Shown here one piece after another: positions 12,701 through 23,017 of a stretch of DNA of 64,000 nucleotides (its first letter is position 1; every line of letters starts with the position of its first letter). The stretch is from Plutella xylostella. Lineage: Eukaryota > Arthropoda > Insecta > Lepidoptera > Plutellidae. The DNA is taken from the NCBI RefSeq assembly GCF_932276165.1, contig NC_064008.1, positions 6,515,001 through 6,579,000 of the forward strand, written 5' to 3'. The notes under the pieces were generated by a model. That model did no database searches and was not told the DNA's origin. It saw only the letters and a program-made list of their open reading frames with translations. Both the position numbers and the translations under genes were made by a program.

Positions 12701-15700
12701 CTCTCGGATAAGCTCGTTACACGGTCAATTTTGGCGGTATAACATTTTATTCTTGGGATAAGCTACTTATCTTGGTTTCAGGTTTGGTAGAATGCAAAAT
12801 TGGCTTACTCGCGAGTAACTGCTAGTTTACTCGTGAGTAAAAAGTTACTCGACGTTGGTCGAATCCACCCTAAGACTACGAAAATACTTAGGTTTACACG
12901 TCCTTTCATCTGTGAAATCGCTGTTTTTTTGTGTGATTTTCTCGGTATAGCGACGATAATAATTATCATCTTACCGCTAAATAATAATGTATAATACCAC
13001 TTTAAAAAGTAATAAATGATAGTAATTACTTGTCGTAACTGAGCCTTGTCTGCTACTTGGTTGCTGACAAAGAAATAGGGTCCGTCGTGCAACGCGTACC
13101 CATCGCGAAACACTCCCTTCCTTACCAATCTGAAACAAAAATCAACAAACTTAAATTTAATGAATGATGTGGGTTGTATAGACTTAAGTATATTTTGTGA
13201 ATGTTAATAAGATAATTTTATGTGCATGCTGTTGGTGATCCAAAGTAAATAAATAAATAAATAAACACTTGTGGAAGTAGAAAAAAAGACGGAAGGAATC
13301 TCGCTAACTAAAAAATGAGGCACAGCAATGGCGGTGACATGAGAGTGAGTGGGTGCGGTGCGACGCGATTGGCGCGCGGCGGCGGAATGACTTACTTTGA
13401 GTGTGAATGTGTGCGTGGCGGGTTTCGCCGTAACAATGAAACTGACTTACTTACCTACTTTGGGTGCCTCACTTTTAGTTAGCGAGATTCTTTACGTCTT
13501 TTTTAAATATTTTTTTTCTTATTTACACTGTTTATAATCATGTTTTCTTAGAATTAAGAATGTCAGATGATTTGGCTGCTACTACACGGGTTCTTTATCG
13601 GCGTAGATAAATGCCACTATATCGCGATTCACTACAAATACAGAGCTGTGATTGGTGGAACGCGCAAGCGCAAGCGAGTTTATTGACGTCGACAACGAAC
13701 CCGTGTAGCGACTTCTGCTTTAGATACTGTAGATATAATTAGCGCATGTACGGTCAGCTGCATTAGTAGCTATGGATGTACCTTGTCAAACTAGCGAACC
13801 GTCAGTGTTTCAAGGAATTGATAGGCGTTTTCAGATAGATAAGGTACAAAAGTGAGTTACTTACGCAGCTGACTGTATCTTTGACAGCACAAGAACCTCA
13901 AAACAAAATGGTTGAACACAAAAGTACCTAGTATGTAGGTATAAGGTAAAGCAACGCTGCTTATGGATTGTTAAGGCCCGGGTCTCCTATTTACTCCGTA
14001 GGTCGCGTCAAGTGACACCGCCGTAGGCCGCGTCACGATGCTCACTACATCTACGCGCCAACGTCGGCGTGTGAGGGAGACCGCATCAGTAGTTTTAGTT
14101 TTTAAGTTAGTATTAAGAACTGGGCAGTCTGAAAACCAGCGCAGTGTGTTGCCGCATGCAATACGCAGCATTAGCTGAGGCTGTCCTTTTGCCACCTTTG
14201 TATTTATAAGTAAGCTTTCAAATTGTATTTTCTGTTTGTGGCAATAAACTATTTTTCTTTCTTTTCTTTCTTTCAGTACATTTCTATAGTGAGCATCGTG
14301 ACGCGGCCTACGGCGTGACGCTGGACGCGACCTGCGGCGTAAATAGGAGACCCAGGCCTAATTGCCAATGTGCCGGTGGTGGTAGTACGGTAGGCTCCTT
14401 GAGGAGCCTTGATGTCAATTTAATGGTAGAATACAAGTACAGTCAGTCTACTCTGTATATTTGTTTATGAATAAGAACATGTAACGCCATACCTGTCGTA
14501 GCCATAATCGTTGGTGTCTGTCCCGTACGGTAAATGCAGAAGTATTTGGTTCACTATCATGGCTCGATCATGAGTTGAGTACATTGTAGGTTTTGGTGTT
14601 GCGTCTCTGTTGACATAAAATAATCAGGGCTGATTTTTCAATGGTCAGATAAGTGTTATCTGAAGAATAAAATTGTTGCTGTCATTGTCTATAGCTTGAC
14701 AACTTCGTGCGCGACCCTCCTTGCAGGGTGAAAGAAGTGGCGGGGGCGAGGTAGCACGACATTTTAGAATACGGGTCACACGGAGAAAAGTGTGCCCGGA
14801 TAAATCTCGCGATAACGTGTCACTATTTGTGACGTAATGTAAGAGTAAATTATGTTGATCAATAAAAAGGTTCTTATTACTAGTTTCTTTATTTAGGGTG
14901 GATTAGACCAAGTTCGAGTAACTTTTTACTCACGAGTAAACTACCAGTTACTCGGAAGTAAGCAGATTTTGCATTATACCGAACGTCGGCCAAACCAAGA
15001 TTCGGCATACGGTTCTACAGAAAACCCCTAAACAATATATAGTTGTCGGGGAGTGGGCACGAGATAGCAGTAGTTGGTCCATGATTCGATCAGCCAGGTC
15101 GTTGGTATCGCCATTCATCATCACACTCCAGAAATAAAGGCAAAGATAGGTAGTACTCACTCGATTTATTCGGAATTACCGATCAATCTTACAAAATACA
15201 CGAGGATGCACTTGACACAGTTGGATTAACTTTGATAGCGAAACGTGGTGATCCCTGCGGAAGGTGCACAACCGACCCGTTCAATAATTTAAATCAGAAT
15301 GACAGTCCGTCCCTGCTCTACCGACTAGCCACCTTACCTTTTTATTTTTTAATATGCACCTTCGACAGATTCCACCCGAACTGCCAACATTTCAAGTGAC
15401 AATTTGACGTTTCGATTAATCGAATGAATTTAGTAAACCTAATTATAAAGCAAGGTAAACCCAAAATCTTCTTGAACTCCGACATAGTTTTATAATGCGA
15501 TTTAATCTATTTGCGAAAATATACGATTCGTGGTTTTTGACGTTATTTTATTGACGAATCATTGATAATAATAATAATATGATTATTAAAATTCAAAAGG
15601 TAAATATTCCAAGGATTGTGGCGGTTCTGGCCTCAACACTCATCCTAAGACTAATGGTCTCAGGATCAGTGGTCTCATGTGCGTCGAACTCAGATTATGA

Positions 15701-18700
15701 CAGATTTTACAACACATGTGGCCGCCTCGACTGCTCGGCCGAGACTGCCGTAATAATGACGTGCAGTGCACGCGTTGTCCTTCCCCGCTACCCTCCCGCT
15801 ACCCGCTGTCGTCTTGGGTACCTCGTCCCCTCCGCGTCTGTCACCCCGCAAGGAGGGTCGCGCACGAAGTTGTCGAGCTATAATACAGTGCCACAAACTT
15901 ATCTGTTCCGGTGACAGCTCACGTGTAATATTTCTTCATTCTATAAGATTTTAAGTTTGCCAGTAGTGGTAATTCGCTCTTGTGGTTTCAATAAACCCAT
16001 CTAATCTTTAACAATATACAATTCATTAGTAAGTAATGAGATATGGATCAATTTAGTTCGCTCTCACCGGAACAGATAAATTTGTCGCACTGTACAAACA
16101 TTCAGATGTGACAGCAACAATTTTATTTCGCAGATAACGTTTATCTGACCATAGAAAAATCAGCCCTCAATCAAATAAGGAGTATTTAACCCCCGACCGC
16201 ATTATCAATTAGCAGAACTTTATGTAGGTTATTGAAACGCTAACCTGCACACTTCCACATATTCTCGTTCTGGGGAGGGCACACAGTAAATGTGATGACT
16301 TTTGAAAAACTTTCTGATGCCGAACGCTCGCCCATACTTCTCTATGACATGGGCCGGGGCGTGGACTTTTGCGAAAACCAATGCATTGTTGCAAGGCATC
16401 TGAAACAAACAATCAATGCAGCTGCTAAAACCTGTTAAAAGGTTTCGTAAGGAACTAAACGAAAATATTTGAACACCTTAATCATTTATTCTTTAAGTTG
16501 CTGCTACACAAAAGGTTGCCTGGAAGAGATCGCTTTTAACGATAAGGCCGCTTATTGAGTAATATTATGCAGTGTTTATAAAGATATATAATTGAGATTT
16601 TGATTTCTGAATTAAATTATCAATTTAGTAAGAGGCATTCATTAAATATTTGACGGTCGAATGGCGTAGTGGTTAGTAGCCCTGACTGCTATGCCGAAGG
16701 TCCCGGGTTCGATTCCCGGCTGGGGCAGATATTTGTTTAAAGACAGATATTTGTACTCGTGTCTTGGGTGTTGATATTTATATTTATATTTAACATGTAT
16801 CTATCTATGTATTTGTGTAGATATATCAATTGTCCGATACCCATAACACAGGCTCTGCCTAGCTTGGGGTCGGATGGCCGTGTGTGAGATGTCCCCACAT
16901 ATTATTATTATTAATATTATTACCACTCCACGCTCCAGCTCTATTTCAAGTCCAGTTTTCAGAGCTCCGGTTAGATAATTGGCACACATTTGCTCCACAC
17001 GCAACTCTCCCGAGTCTTTCATGACCAAAATAAAATCAACTAGTCTAATTCTATCTCTGAACTTTGCACGAAAATCCTGAAAAGAACAAACAAATATTTA
17101 AGATTAAAAAAATATACACTTTTCATAGTAACAAAATAAGTTATAACGAATAAAATGCCATATAACAGAGTACTCACAGAGTTATACGACCGCAGTATTT
17201 CGTCGACGGTCATCTCTAAGGGACACTTGCAAATAATAGCCTTTTTCCTTCTTGCCATTATTTGTGCTTTCAGTGCTTCAGCCAGTTCTTTCCTCCTGAT
17301 TGGTTCTAGGGCTGCCAATATTTTAGCCAACTTTGCTCTTCTCATCTCCATATATCTGATCCAAGCCTCCTTAGCTGCTAATTCCATTTCCTTTAATCTC
17401 ACATTATCAGCGTAAGCATCTTTTTTGTATTGCGTCGGACAAGTGCAAAGGTTCTCTTCACAAATATTCTCGCCCATCATTTTCTGTAGCTCTTCCTCCG
17501 TGTAAGGTTGACAAATACACTTTTCGTGAGTACAAACTGGCGGTGGATCAGGTATTTTTTGTTCTAAAACAAATTTGCCAGTACCTGCGTCTAACGTGAG
17601 AACATAGTCGTGGCCTTGCTCTTTTAATTTCATTATTCTTTCCCTTTCTTCTTTTTTTTCAATCTTTGCCTGTTTCTTCACTTGCCTATCAAACTTGGCA
17701 GTTTTCTTCAGCTTATCGTTGTCATCGTAGTAAAACCCTTTGGGAGCAGGTTGCAAGTAATCTACTGGTGGTTGGTATTTCTCTGGTGGCTCCCATAGTG
17801 GAGGTATTACAGTGACCGGCGGAGGTTTCGCTCCTGCTGGGGGTTTCCATCGATTTGGTGGAAACCATAGTGGTGGAGGATTCCATTTTGCCACTTTCAT
17901 GCCCGGCCTTGGTGTCCAACCAGGTGGTAGCCAACGCTTTGGTGGCATCCAACTCTTTGGTGGGAGGCTTCCAGGTGGTGGCTTCCAGTCTGGTGGTGGT
18001 AGCCACATTGGTGGTGGCAGCCATTTCGGGGGAGGATTGTATGCCGGTGAAGGTTTCCAACCAGGAGGCACCCAGCCCTCGGGGGGATAGAACTCCGGAG
18101 GTGGCTTACTTCCCGCTGGTGGTATGTATCCCGGGGGTGGTATAGCACCCTTTGGCGGCGTCCAACCAGGCGGTGGTATCCAATTAGGAGGTGGCGTCCA
18201 TTCTATAGGCTCTTTTATTCCAGGTGGTGGCTTCCACCCAGGAGGAACCCACCCTTCTGGAGGCATGAATTCCTTCGGTGGTGTTGATCCTGGAGGCGGT
18301 GTCCAACCAGGAGGAGGTACCCAATTCTCAGGTGGATCCCATTTCACAACTTTCTGGTCAGGTGGAGGTTTCCATCCGGGTGGGACCCAACCATCTGGTG
18401 GTATTCGTCCAATCGTTGGAGGCTTTGGTATTGATCCGTCTATTGGAGGCCAATCTTTGGGTTTTTCCCATCCCTCAGGTGGCCTAGATCCAGGTGGTGG
18501 TGTCCACCCCATCGGAGGTTTCCATCCCGGGGGGGCTCTCCACGGCGGTGGGGTTTGTCCTGGAGGCGGGACCCACCCTGGCGGCACCCAGCCCGGTGGA
18601 GGCCAACCCGCCGGCAGTGCTTTTGCTCCCATTTGCGTTTGCCAATCTCCCGCCGGTGGGAACTTTCCTTTGGCTCCATATGATAATGGTGGTCCATACA

Positions 18701-20648
18701 TACCGCCTGGTGCATATGCTCCTTTTGTTTGGAGTTCTTGAGCTGCCATTGGTGGTGCTCCAGCTCCAGGCTCTCCCGGCGCTCCTGGCGCTCCTGGCGC
18801 TCCTGTCTCTCCTGGCGGTCCCTGAGCTCCAAAATGATAAGATCCCCATCCTCCCCCAAATGGAACACCTTCTTCCGGGTAAGCTCCCATTTTCGTCATA
18901 GCTTTATACGGATCAGGACATCTACAGCATACATGTTTGCATGCCTCTGTTCCCTCTACTGAGGGATCTTCTAGCCAGGGGTACAATTCACTTAGCTTTT
19001 TCTTATCTCTGACTGAGCGTCGAAACTCTTCGGCATCGGCTTCTGGTGCTTCATCACGCTCTATGTAGGGTGCCTTAAATTTAATTTTAATTTGTTGTTC
19101 TGTCATATTTTTTATTTCTTTTAAAGTAGGTGGTGTCTTTTCAAATTTAATTTTCTTCTTCCTCAACTCATCCCGTTTGTATTTTTTCAAATGAAAAGCA
19201 GATTTCATGACTTTTGGAGGTGCTGGTCCAGCGCCTGTTGATCGCGTTTCAGTTGGTTTATCTGTAGTTGCAGCTGATGTTTCTGAAACTCCCTTTTTAT
19301 GTCTCTTTTTAGTATCGACACATGCTGATTTTCGTTCTTTATACAGATTGTCACCTGCCATTGTCGTTCCTTCGTCGACGGCGGTTCCATCACCTTCATC
19401 TTTAGGAGGTGGATAGTGCCTTGATGGACATGTGCAACAAACACAGTCAACATTTTCTGGGTGTGTTTTCTCTATATTTACTTTCATGACAGTCGTTGGC
19501 TGAATATTGACTAACCTTGTCGGAAGAATCTCATTTTTATGAAGATTTATTGACTCTTCTGTACTCCAACAAGATTCAGAATATTCTTTGTTAGTGTTTG
19601 GTTTGTTTTGTATTTTTTTCCATTGATTAACAACGCGGAATGAGTTATGGTTGCTAAATGAATCATTTTTCACTCGCTTGAAAGATCGTTTGCGACTATA
19701 TCTGTTGATAACATATGAACTTGCATTACCTAACAAAAGTTTAGAAGGTTTCTTTTTATTTGCTGATTTTTTATCTCTTTTCGTTTCAAGTGTAAATACA
19801 TAGCATTGACTAACAGTACCAATTGATTTATTTTTGCCATCAGTAGTAGTTGTATCTATATTATGTTTATTATTAATTTTATCTTTGCTTTTAATTAATT
19901 CCACTTTTGGTTTCCTATGTGTTTTTAAAGTTTTGCCATTTGTTATTTGTGGTTGTGTTGATCTCGAAGAAGATTTATTAAACAAATGTTTAGACATAAA
20001 CTTAGGAAATCTTGCTTTGCTGGGACATTGAAATACGATCTTTTGTTGACTGCCTTGGCTTTGAAACTTAGGGTGATATGTTTGTTTCTTTTTTGATCCG
20101 CAAGCTTTGCTTCTAGTACAATGCTTTTCTTCTTTACTCGAAGATTGTTGAAACTGAATTTTCGGATCTCGTCTGGTGCTTTTTACTTTTTTCTGCCATT
20201 CTTTGCTCTTACTTTCCAACAGAGTTAACTTAGTCTCCCGCCGTGATTTACTTTTCACATGTTTAACCTGTCTTGTCTTAACGTTTCTTCTTCTTTCTAT
20301 TAAACTATCTGAAGAAGATTCTATGATATCATGCAGCTTGCGTTTATCGTTTAATCGTTTTCCAAAATGCTTTGGATTGCTTTGAAAACTATAAGTAACG
20401 CGGCAGTGTGATGGATATTGCCGTTTTACATTCAAAGTTGGATGATTTACGCTCCTTATTTTGTTTTTCTTAGTTAATTCATAAGTGCAAATCGTTTTTT
20501 CCCTTTTCCTCGAAATTAATCCTTCTATAATGGATAACTTAGAAAATGGTTTATGCTTTAGTTTGAGTCTTGATTTGTGTTTCATTAAAATTGGTCTTTT
20601 CTTCCACCATTTCATTGGCACATCACTGTCCGATGGTAAATTATCCAT
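3692..20648 (-). CDS. Paralogue A: anoctamin (TMEM16)-like protein with giant Pro/Trp-rich N-terminus (3' end off window)
   Basis: The join of ten exons (20648-17178, 17076-16924, 16399-16245, 14606-14493, 13129-13030, 10960-10874, 10334-10213, 5133-4949, 4422-4332, 3791-3692) gives 4578 coding bases, 1526 residues, still open at the window edge. Residues 1-1157 come from exon 1; anoctamin homology starts at exon 2. Family signs: the cytoplasmic N-terminal domain (RIRLVDFILV, FAKVHAP), the MIVNQIL helix and ALHDGPY motif, the YYNWA motif, and the Cys-rich loop between TM1 and TM2 (LCPVC ... C) before LDNSV. Anoctamins are dimeric membrane proteins acting as Ca-gated channels or lipid scramblases; which applies here is unknown. 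The Ca-site helices TM6-TM8 lie beyond the window. All splice phases agree with paralogue B. I know of no described anoctamin with such a leader; the subfamily is not identified. Confidence 0.88.
3892..4088 (-). mobile_element. Helitron-like short repeat (H copy 1)
   Basis: On the minus strand it starts TCCTAACTAATATTATAAATG and ends near GCGAAGCGAAGCTCGCGGG. Other copies are at 23018, 41532, 54491 and 62319; three of those end in CTAG. The TC start, hairpin-prone GC end and CTAG terminus fit non-autonomous Helitrons. Here the final CTAG is lost. It lies in intron 9 of paralogue A. Confidence 0.65.
4332..4422 (-). CDS. Paralogue A exon 9
   Basis: 91 bp, acceptor CTTCAG, donor GTGAGT. It reads IMVPFMWGYKERK then LKWLWECSTATS, the segment just after TM2 where typical anoctamins have an FWKR-type sequence. 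Same size and phase as paralogue B exon 9. Confidence 0.88.
4949..5133 (-). CDS. Paralogue A exon 8 (TM1-TM2 loop and TM2)
   Basis: 185 bp, acceptor CTTCAG, donor GTATGT. It codes the luminal Cys loop (YACSG, LCPVC, CPL, HYC) and then LDNSV with the hydrophobic TM2. It is two codons shorter than paralogue B exon 8 (191 bp), the only size difference among exons 2-10. Confidence 0.9.
5174..5315. mobile_element. 142-bp MITE with AGGTGGGGTAAGA ends
   Basis: The 25-bp ends are inverted copies with two mismatches (AGGTGGGGTAAGACAGTCAC at the left, the reverse complement at the right). The same opening occurs at 5649 and, altered, near 9886. It has no coding capacity. Confidence 0.7.
5320..5615 (+). 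repeat. Retroelement 3' end with TATCTT-type tail
   Basis: Non-coding sequence ending in an AATAAAG-like signal and a short TATCTT repeat (about 5570-5600), the usual form of a LINE or SINE 3' end. No protein match is visible. Confidence 0.4.
6617..8232 (-). pseudogene. 5'-truncated Jockey/CR1-type LINE reverse transcriptase with a frame break
   Basis: Reads from about 8232 to 6617. RT motifs are present in order: LRPISLLSTLSKI, SGFRKRRST, LLDFSRAFDTI, RGVPQGSILGPLLF and the catalytic YADDLQIY (about 7460). A frame change near 7140-7216 separates this from the C-terminal part, which ends at a stop at 6617. The endonuclease and ORF1 are missing, so the copy is dead on arrival, as 5' truncation in reverse transcription produces. 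It is not a host gene. Confidence 0.9.
8218..8272. repeat. Perfect-arm hairpin at the 5' break of the LINE
   Basis: A 19-bp arm CTTATTAGTCTCAAAGTAA is followed after 10 bp by its reverse complement. It sits exactly where the LINE coding sequence begins, so it may record a 5' inversion formed during insertion. Confidence 0.6.
8632..9175. repeat. Foldback with about 190-bp arms
   Basis: Sequence 8632-8830 returns as its reverse complement at 8985-9175 with few changes (e.g. TTTTGGCGAAATTTTATGC versus GCATAAAATTTCGCCAAAA). The AT-rich spacer is about 155 bp. It is non-coding. Confidence 0.8.
10213..10334 (-). CDS. Paralogue A exon 7 (TM1)
   Basis: 122 bp, acceptor TTTCAG, donor GTAAGT. It reads VASFFLFYSFYNFALFVLC and onward as one hydrophobic helix. 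It is the most divergent of the shared exons between A and B but has the same length and phase. Confidence 0.88.
10386..10530 (+). repeat. RTE-type LINE 3' terminal fragment
   Basis: Contains a degraded match to the RTE C-terminus (DWMRKAKDR and EYVQQ in shifting frames) followed by TGATGATGATGATAATGA, the short-repeat tail usual for RTE elements. A better copy is at 63282-63508. Confidence 0.6.
10874..10960 (-). CDS. Paralogue A exon 6
   Basis: 87 bp, acceptor TTTTAG, donor GTGAGT. It reads VLYYNWAAPTFVCFKSCP then ILMIQEYMGER, matching the family segment of the type LYxxWA ... YFGEK just before TM1. Confidence 0.9.
11087..12873. mobile_element. DNA element with degenerate about 95-bp inverted ends
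   Basis: The left end (AGGGCGAATTCGTCCAAAC) and reversed right end (AGGGTGGATTCGACCAACG) are related over about 95 bp and share CGCGAGTAA motifs. Nested arms recur at 11440-11600 and 12595-12695 (both carry CATGGAAGTAATAATACAAC, inverted). No transposase is recognisable in the 1.8 kb. Half of the end is also present at 14894-14990. Confidence 0.55.
13030..13129 (-). CDS. Paralogue A exon 5
   Basis: 100 bp, acceptor TTTCAG, donor GTAATT. It completes an Arg codon and reads LVRKGVFRDGYALHDGPYFF then VSNQVADKAQLRQ. ALHDGPY is the conserved anoctamin motif. Confidence 0.92.
13288..13498. mobile_element. 211-bp MITE, AATCTCGCTAACTA inverted ends
   Basis: Ends GACGGAAGGAATCTCGCTAA and its inverted counterpart at 13465-13498 enclose GC-rich sequence. 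A truncated relative is at 52556-52640. It has no coding capacity. Confidence 0.65.
13971..14362. mobile_element. MITE with TTAAGGCC(C)GGGTCTCC ends
   Basis: The left end TAGGTCGCGTC... and right end, reversed, match over about 40 bp (both contain GTCTCCTATTTAC). The inner part (about 14090-14280) contains a polyadenylation-like AATAAAC and a TTTC repeat, so a retroelement tail may be nested inside. Confidence 0.6.
14493..14606 (-). CDS. Paralogue A exon 4
   Basis: 114 bp, acceptor CAACAG, donor GTATGG. It reads DATPKPTMYSTHDRAM then IVNQILLHLPYGTDTNDYGY. The IVNQIL-LPYG segment matches the family helix that precedes the LHDGPY motif. Confidence 0.92.
14627..16168. mobile_element. Nested pair of inverted-repeat elements
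   Basis: The outer ends GGGCTGATTTTTC...CAGATAA (14627-14687) and their inverted match (16108-16168) flank an inner element 14689-15882. The inner ends both begin CTATA and contain GCGACCCTCCTTGC; it is an inverted relative of the element at 24209-25569. A half copy of the 11087-12873 end lies at 14894-14990. No intact transposase is seen. It lies in intron 3 of paralogue A. Confidence 0.6.
16245..16399 (-). CDS. Paralogue A exon 3
   Basis: 155 bp, acceptor TTTCAG, donor GTTAGC. It reads MPCNNALVFAKVHAPAHVIE then KYGRAFGIRK and IYCVPSPEREYVEVC. FAKVHAP equals the conserved F-K-L/I-HAPW region of the anoctamin N-terminal domain. Confidence 0.92.
16652..16910 (+). mobile_element. SINE-A, full copy with tRNA-like head
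   Basis: The head has an A-box-like region (ATGGCGTAGTGG) and a B box (GGTTCGATTCC), followed by the body with TCTATGTATTTGTGTAGAT and GGTCGGATGGCC and an ATT-repeat tail. RNA polymerase III would drive it. The tail ends about 13 bp from the exon 2 donor of paralogue A at 16923. Confidence 0.85.
16924..17076 (-). CDS. Paralogue A exon 2, start of anoctamin homology
   Basis: 153 bp (51 codons), acceptor TTTCAG, donor GTAATA, phase 0 at both ends. It reads DFRAKFRDRIRLVDFILV then EQMCANYLTGALKTGLEIEL, the beginning of the anoctamin cytoplasmic dimerisation domain. It joins in frame to exon 1 across a 101-bp intron. Confidence 0.93.
17178..20648 (-). CDS. Paralogue A exon 1: Lys-rich, Cys-cluster, Trp/Pro-repeat region
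   Basis: 1157 codons from the ATG at 20648 to the donor GTGAGT after 17178. Order of parts: a basic Lys/Ser-rich stretch (1-400); a Cys cluster CVCCTCPS (about 405); a conserved charged block; CKHVCCRCPDPY (about 580); a short collagen-like run (GAPGAPGAPGEPG); a Trp/Pro region (about 680-960) with some 30 Trp in PPxGW, PPPGW and PPKxW contexts; a basic helical stretch (KKQAKIEKKEERER); then CTHEKCICQPY, NLCTCPTQY and CKCPLEMTVDEI with long charged helices between. No signal peptide or membrane segment is seen, so it should face the cytosol. Function unknown. Without splicing the frame would run on to a stop at 17040, but the shared 51-codon next exon argues for splicing. Confidence 0.9.
17197..18729 (-). 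repeat. Conversion tract, copy in paralogue A
   Basis: 1533 bp almost identical to 32679-34211 on the other strand, with no net length difference. Of about 511 codons only about 13 residues differ. Outside the tract, similarity falls sharply on both sides. Confidence 0.88.
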
Positions 20649-20674
20649 TTTATTTTAGTGACTAAAATTTTATA
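20649..20674 (-). other. Probable 5' UTR splice acceptor of paralogue A
   Basis: An acceptor ATGTTTTTCAG ends 26 bp before the ATG. Paralogue B has ATTTTTCAG 40 bp before its ATG. The agreement suggests that both genes have an untranslated first exon further upstream. The donor is not identified. Confidence 0.5.
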
Positions 20675-21412
20675 CTGAAAAACATTAAATAGGCATTACT
20701 TACGCCATATAATGTTATTTTTTTCATAAAGCATAGCAGCTAAGAAAAAAGTATAATTATCTTATTAACATTAATTTATCTTGCACAGTTATGGCCAATA
20801 AGCTATAAGTATATAAGTAGGTACATTGACTTATACATAATATTTATGTGATAGGTGAAACAGCTGCATGTTGTAGGTGCTGGTAAAAAATTCAATTTAC
20901 ATTCTTACCTTCACTTTTTTAGTTTATTTTAACCCGTGTGTGTAAAATTCATAACGTTTCCCCATGTAAATTATATTCTTATGCCTAAATTTAAAGTAAA
21001 ATAAATAGATAAATAATTATAAAATCATCGGGTAACAAATCGTCGACGAATCATCGATGACTTTTAAATTGTTTTAAATTTCAAAATAAATACCATAGAT
21101 TACACCAGATTTCCAAAAGAATAATTGCCACTGATACCTACTTAAGGCTCGTTTATACAGTGCGAGCTGCTGCCTGGCCAGTAGACAGCTACTCGGATTG
21201 TGTACTCGTACGCCAGTAGCTCGGCTCGCCTCTGCTGTCTACACGACACCCAGTCCCAGTCCGAGTCGAGTCGCGATGTCGGATGAACTTGTTTTAATAA
21301 AAAATCTCACAACTGTCCGGCTGGCCCTGGCGAGCTACTGCCGAACGCGTCCAAATGTTGCGAGCGACGGCCGGCTGTCATGGGCGAGCAGGCGAGTGAA
21401 AACAAAACAAAA

Positions 21413-21522
21413 CATCTATCTATCTATGTATTTGTGTAGATATATCAGCTGTCCGACACCCATAACACAGGTTCTGCCTAGCTTGGGGTCGGATGGCCGT
21501 GTGTGAGATGTCCCCACATATT
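21413..21522 (+). repeat. SINE-A body/tail fragment
   Basis: Same 107-bp segment as at 3256-3362, headless, inserted in the element 21145-22030. Confidence 0.75.
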
Positions 21523-21617
21523 TAAAAAAAAAATATATGTTAAAAACTAACTTGGATGCGAGCTACTGAACAACTCGCACGTACGAGTTACTCGTAAGTT
21601 ACATCCAAACACTAGTA

Positions 21618-21950
21618 CTGCCTCTGTGGTCTAGTGGTAGAAGCTTCGCTTCATGACCCAGAGGTCCCGGGTTCTAAGTTTGGTTAGGACATAGAAGGCT
21701 GATCACCTGATGTCCGAAACAGTGAAACGATCCATGCTGTCGGATGGGCATGTAAAGCAGTCGGTCCTGCGCCTAGCTCTCTCCAGTCGTGTCGGTCAAT
21801 CCGTCCCATTGGGTTATGAGAGTGATGGAACAGAGAGTGCTCCTGTGTACTGCGCACACACTTGGGCACTATAATCTACTCCTGCGTGGATGGCTGATCT
21901 CAATTGAGATTGGCCGCCGTGGTCGAAATTCGGCTAGGAGGACATTACAT
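21618..21950 (+). mobile_element. SINE-B, tRNA-headed
   Basis: The head CTGTGGTCTAGTGGTAGAAG resembles a tRNA A-box region, followed by GGTCCCGGGTTC as a B box. A body of about 250 bp follows. Related heads occur at 47845-47912 (reversed) and 49350-49425. Confidence 0.65.
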
Positions 21951-22256
21951 CCAAACAGTGCGAGTTACTGCAGTGCAGCTACTCGGAAGGCTGACTCGTA
22001 CGCTAGCTCGCACTGTGTAAACCAGCCATTAGAATAATAACGGCCGCACAGAACCATTCGTTATTATTCTGAAAAACCATCACCAATGTCTGCCTGCATG
22101 TCTGCATCAAAAAAATTATAATGCATGCCTAAACTCTAATTTTTAATCCCGCGGAATTCTGACTGTTATCAATTTTTGACATGTCAGAGATCACAAACCT
22201 TTTTGGCTGGGTTTTTTCAATACGAGTCTGAACCTAAGTTGTATCCGGTCAATTTT

Positions 22257-22403
22257 CTATATTCTATTTTTAATATTTAGAATGATGGTCTTTTCGTTTG
22301 GCGCAAAAAAACCACGAGGACGCTTTCTCGGAGAGAGTAAGTCTGACTCTTGTGCTCTGTCAGATGAGGTTGCTTCCCGGGAAGGGCCAGGTTGTGGCTC
22401 CAT
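22257..22403 (-). pseudogene. Possible transposase N-terminal fragment
   Basis: A short frame starting MEPQPGPSREATSSDRAQES and ending FAPNEKTIILNIKNRI, a form I associate with N-termini of insect DDE transposase-like proteins. It could belong with the C-terminal fragment at 24729-25272. Too short for certainty. Confidence 0.35.
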
Positions 22404-22454
22404 AACGTTTATAAAAATCAACAAACGATCACAACGCAAAAAGTCAACAATAAA

Positions 22455-22690
22455 AAAACCGGCCAAGTGCCAGTTGGACTCGCGTTCTGAGGGTTCCGTA
22501 CAAGTCTACTTACCTGAGATATTTTTCCTTTTAATTTAATCATTATGTAAGTACATCTATACGAAATATCAGCTTAATGTCTTTAACCGTTTCTGAGAAA
22601 AAGTGCGGTGACGGACAGATGGACAACAAAGTGATCCTATAAGGGTTCCTTTTTTCCTTTTGAGGTAGTGAACCCTAAAAAATAATAGTG
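22455..22690. repeat. CGGCCAAGTGC / GGGTTCC repeat
   Basis: Contains ACCGGCCAAGTGCCAGTTGG and, 150 bp on, the TTTCTGAGAAAAAGTGCGGTGAC ... GGGTTCC segment also seen at 27130-27262 (reversed). This is common dispersed lepidopteran repeat DNA by my recollection; non-coding. Confidence 0.5.
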
Positions 22691-23017
22691 GCAATCGTAT
22701 CAATCGTTTCCGAGATATTCGTGGACATACATACCAACAAGCATGTAAAAATAGGTGCATACATATAACATACCTATATATATATATTTTTTTTATTTAT
22801 TAGCCCTAATAGATTGTCATATATATGTGAATATGGTACAGTTCGAATAATCTTATATACATACCGAACATAATACCGAATCGAGAATCTTTTTTTGAAA
22901 TCGATTAAAAAGGTTTATTATCCCTGAATTTAGTAGGAAGTGATGCCATGCTAAGGAATAAAATAAAGTAGGTAGGTTACCTACTTAATTAAAATTAATT
23001 CGATACATTGGTCGTGA

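Larger units (their letters stand above)
21145..22030. mobile_element. DNA element with CAGTGCGAGCT ends, holding SINE inserts
   Basis: Left end AAGGCTCGTTTATACAGTGC; right end, reversed, ATGGCTGGTTTACACAGTGC. Both lead into repeats of CTCGTACG and GCTACTCGG. A SINE-A body (21413-21522) and a SINE-B (21618-21950) lie inside. No transposase frame. Confidence 0.6.

Noticed and set aside
13030..13129. Treating each anoctamin piece as a separate small gene or pseudogene
   Set aside because: Consensus splice sites, conserved phases and identical exon sizes in both paralogues show that they are exons of two genes, with no internal stops.
14948..15160. 70-codon minus-strand frame inside the intron 3 elements of paralogue A, containing DTND like exon 4
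   Set aside because: The likeness is a four-residue coincidence; the frame lies in mobile DNA.
16660..16730. Possible tRNA genes at the SINE heads (also 21618, 36067, 49350, 53722)
   Set aside because: They have A- and B-box likeness but do not form a full cloverleaf with matching ends, and they are joined to repeated SINE bodies.
17722..18901. Long open frames rich in Gly on the plus strand opposite the Pro/Trp exon of paralogue A (and likewise opposite 32360-33596)
   Set aside because: They are antisense reflections of Pro, Trp and Gly codons and appear in both copies only because the tract is conserved.
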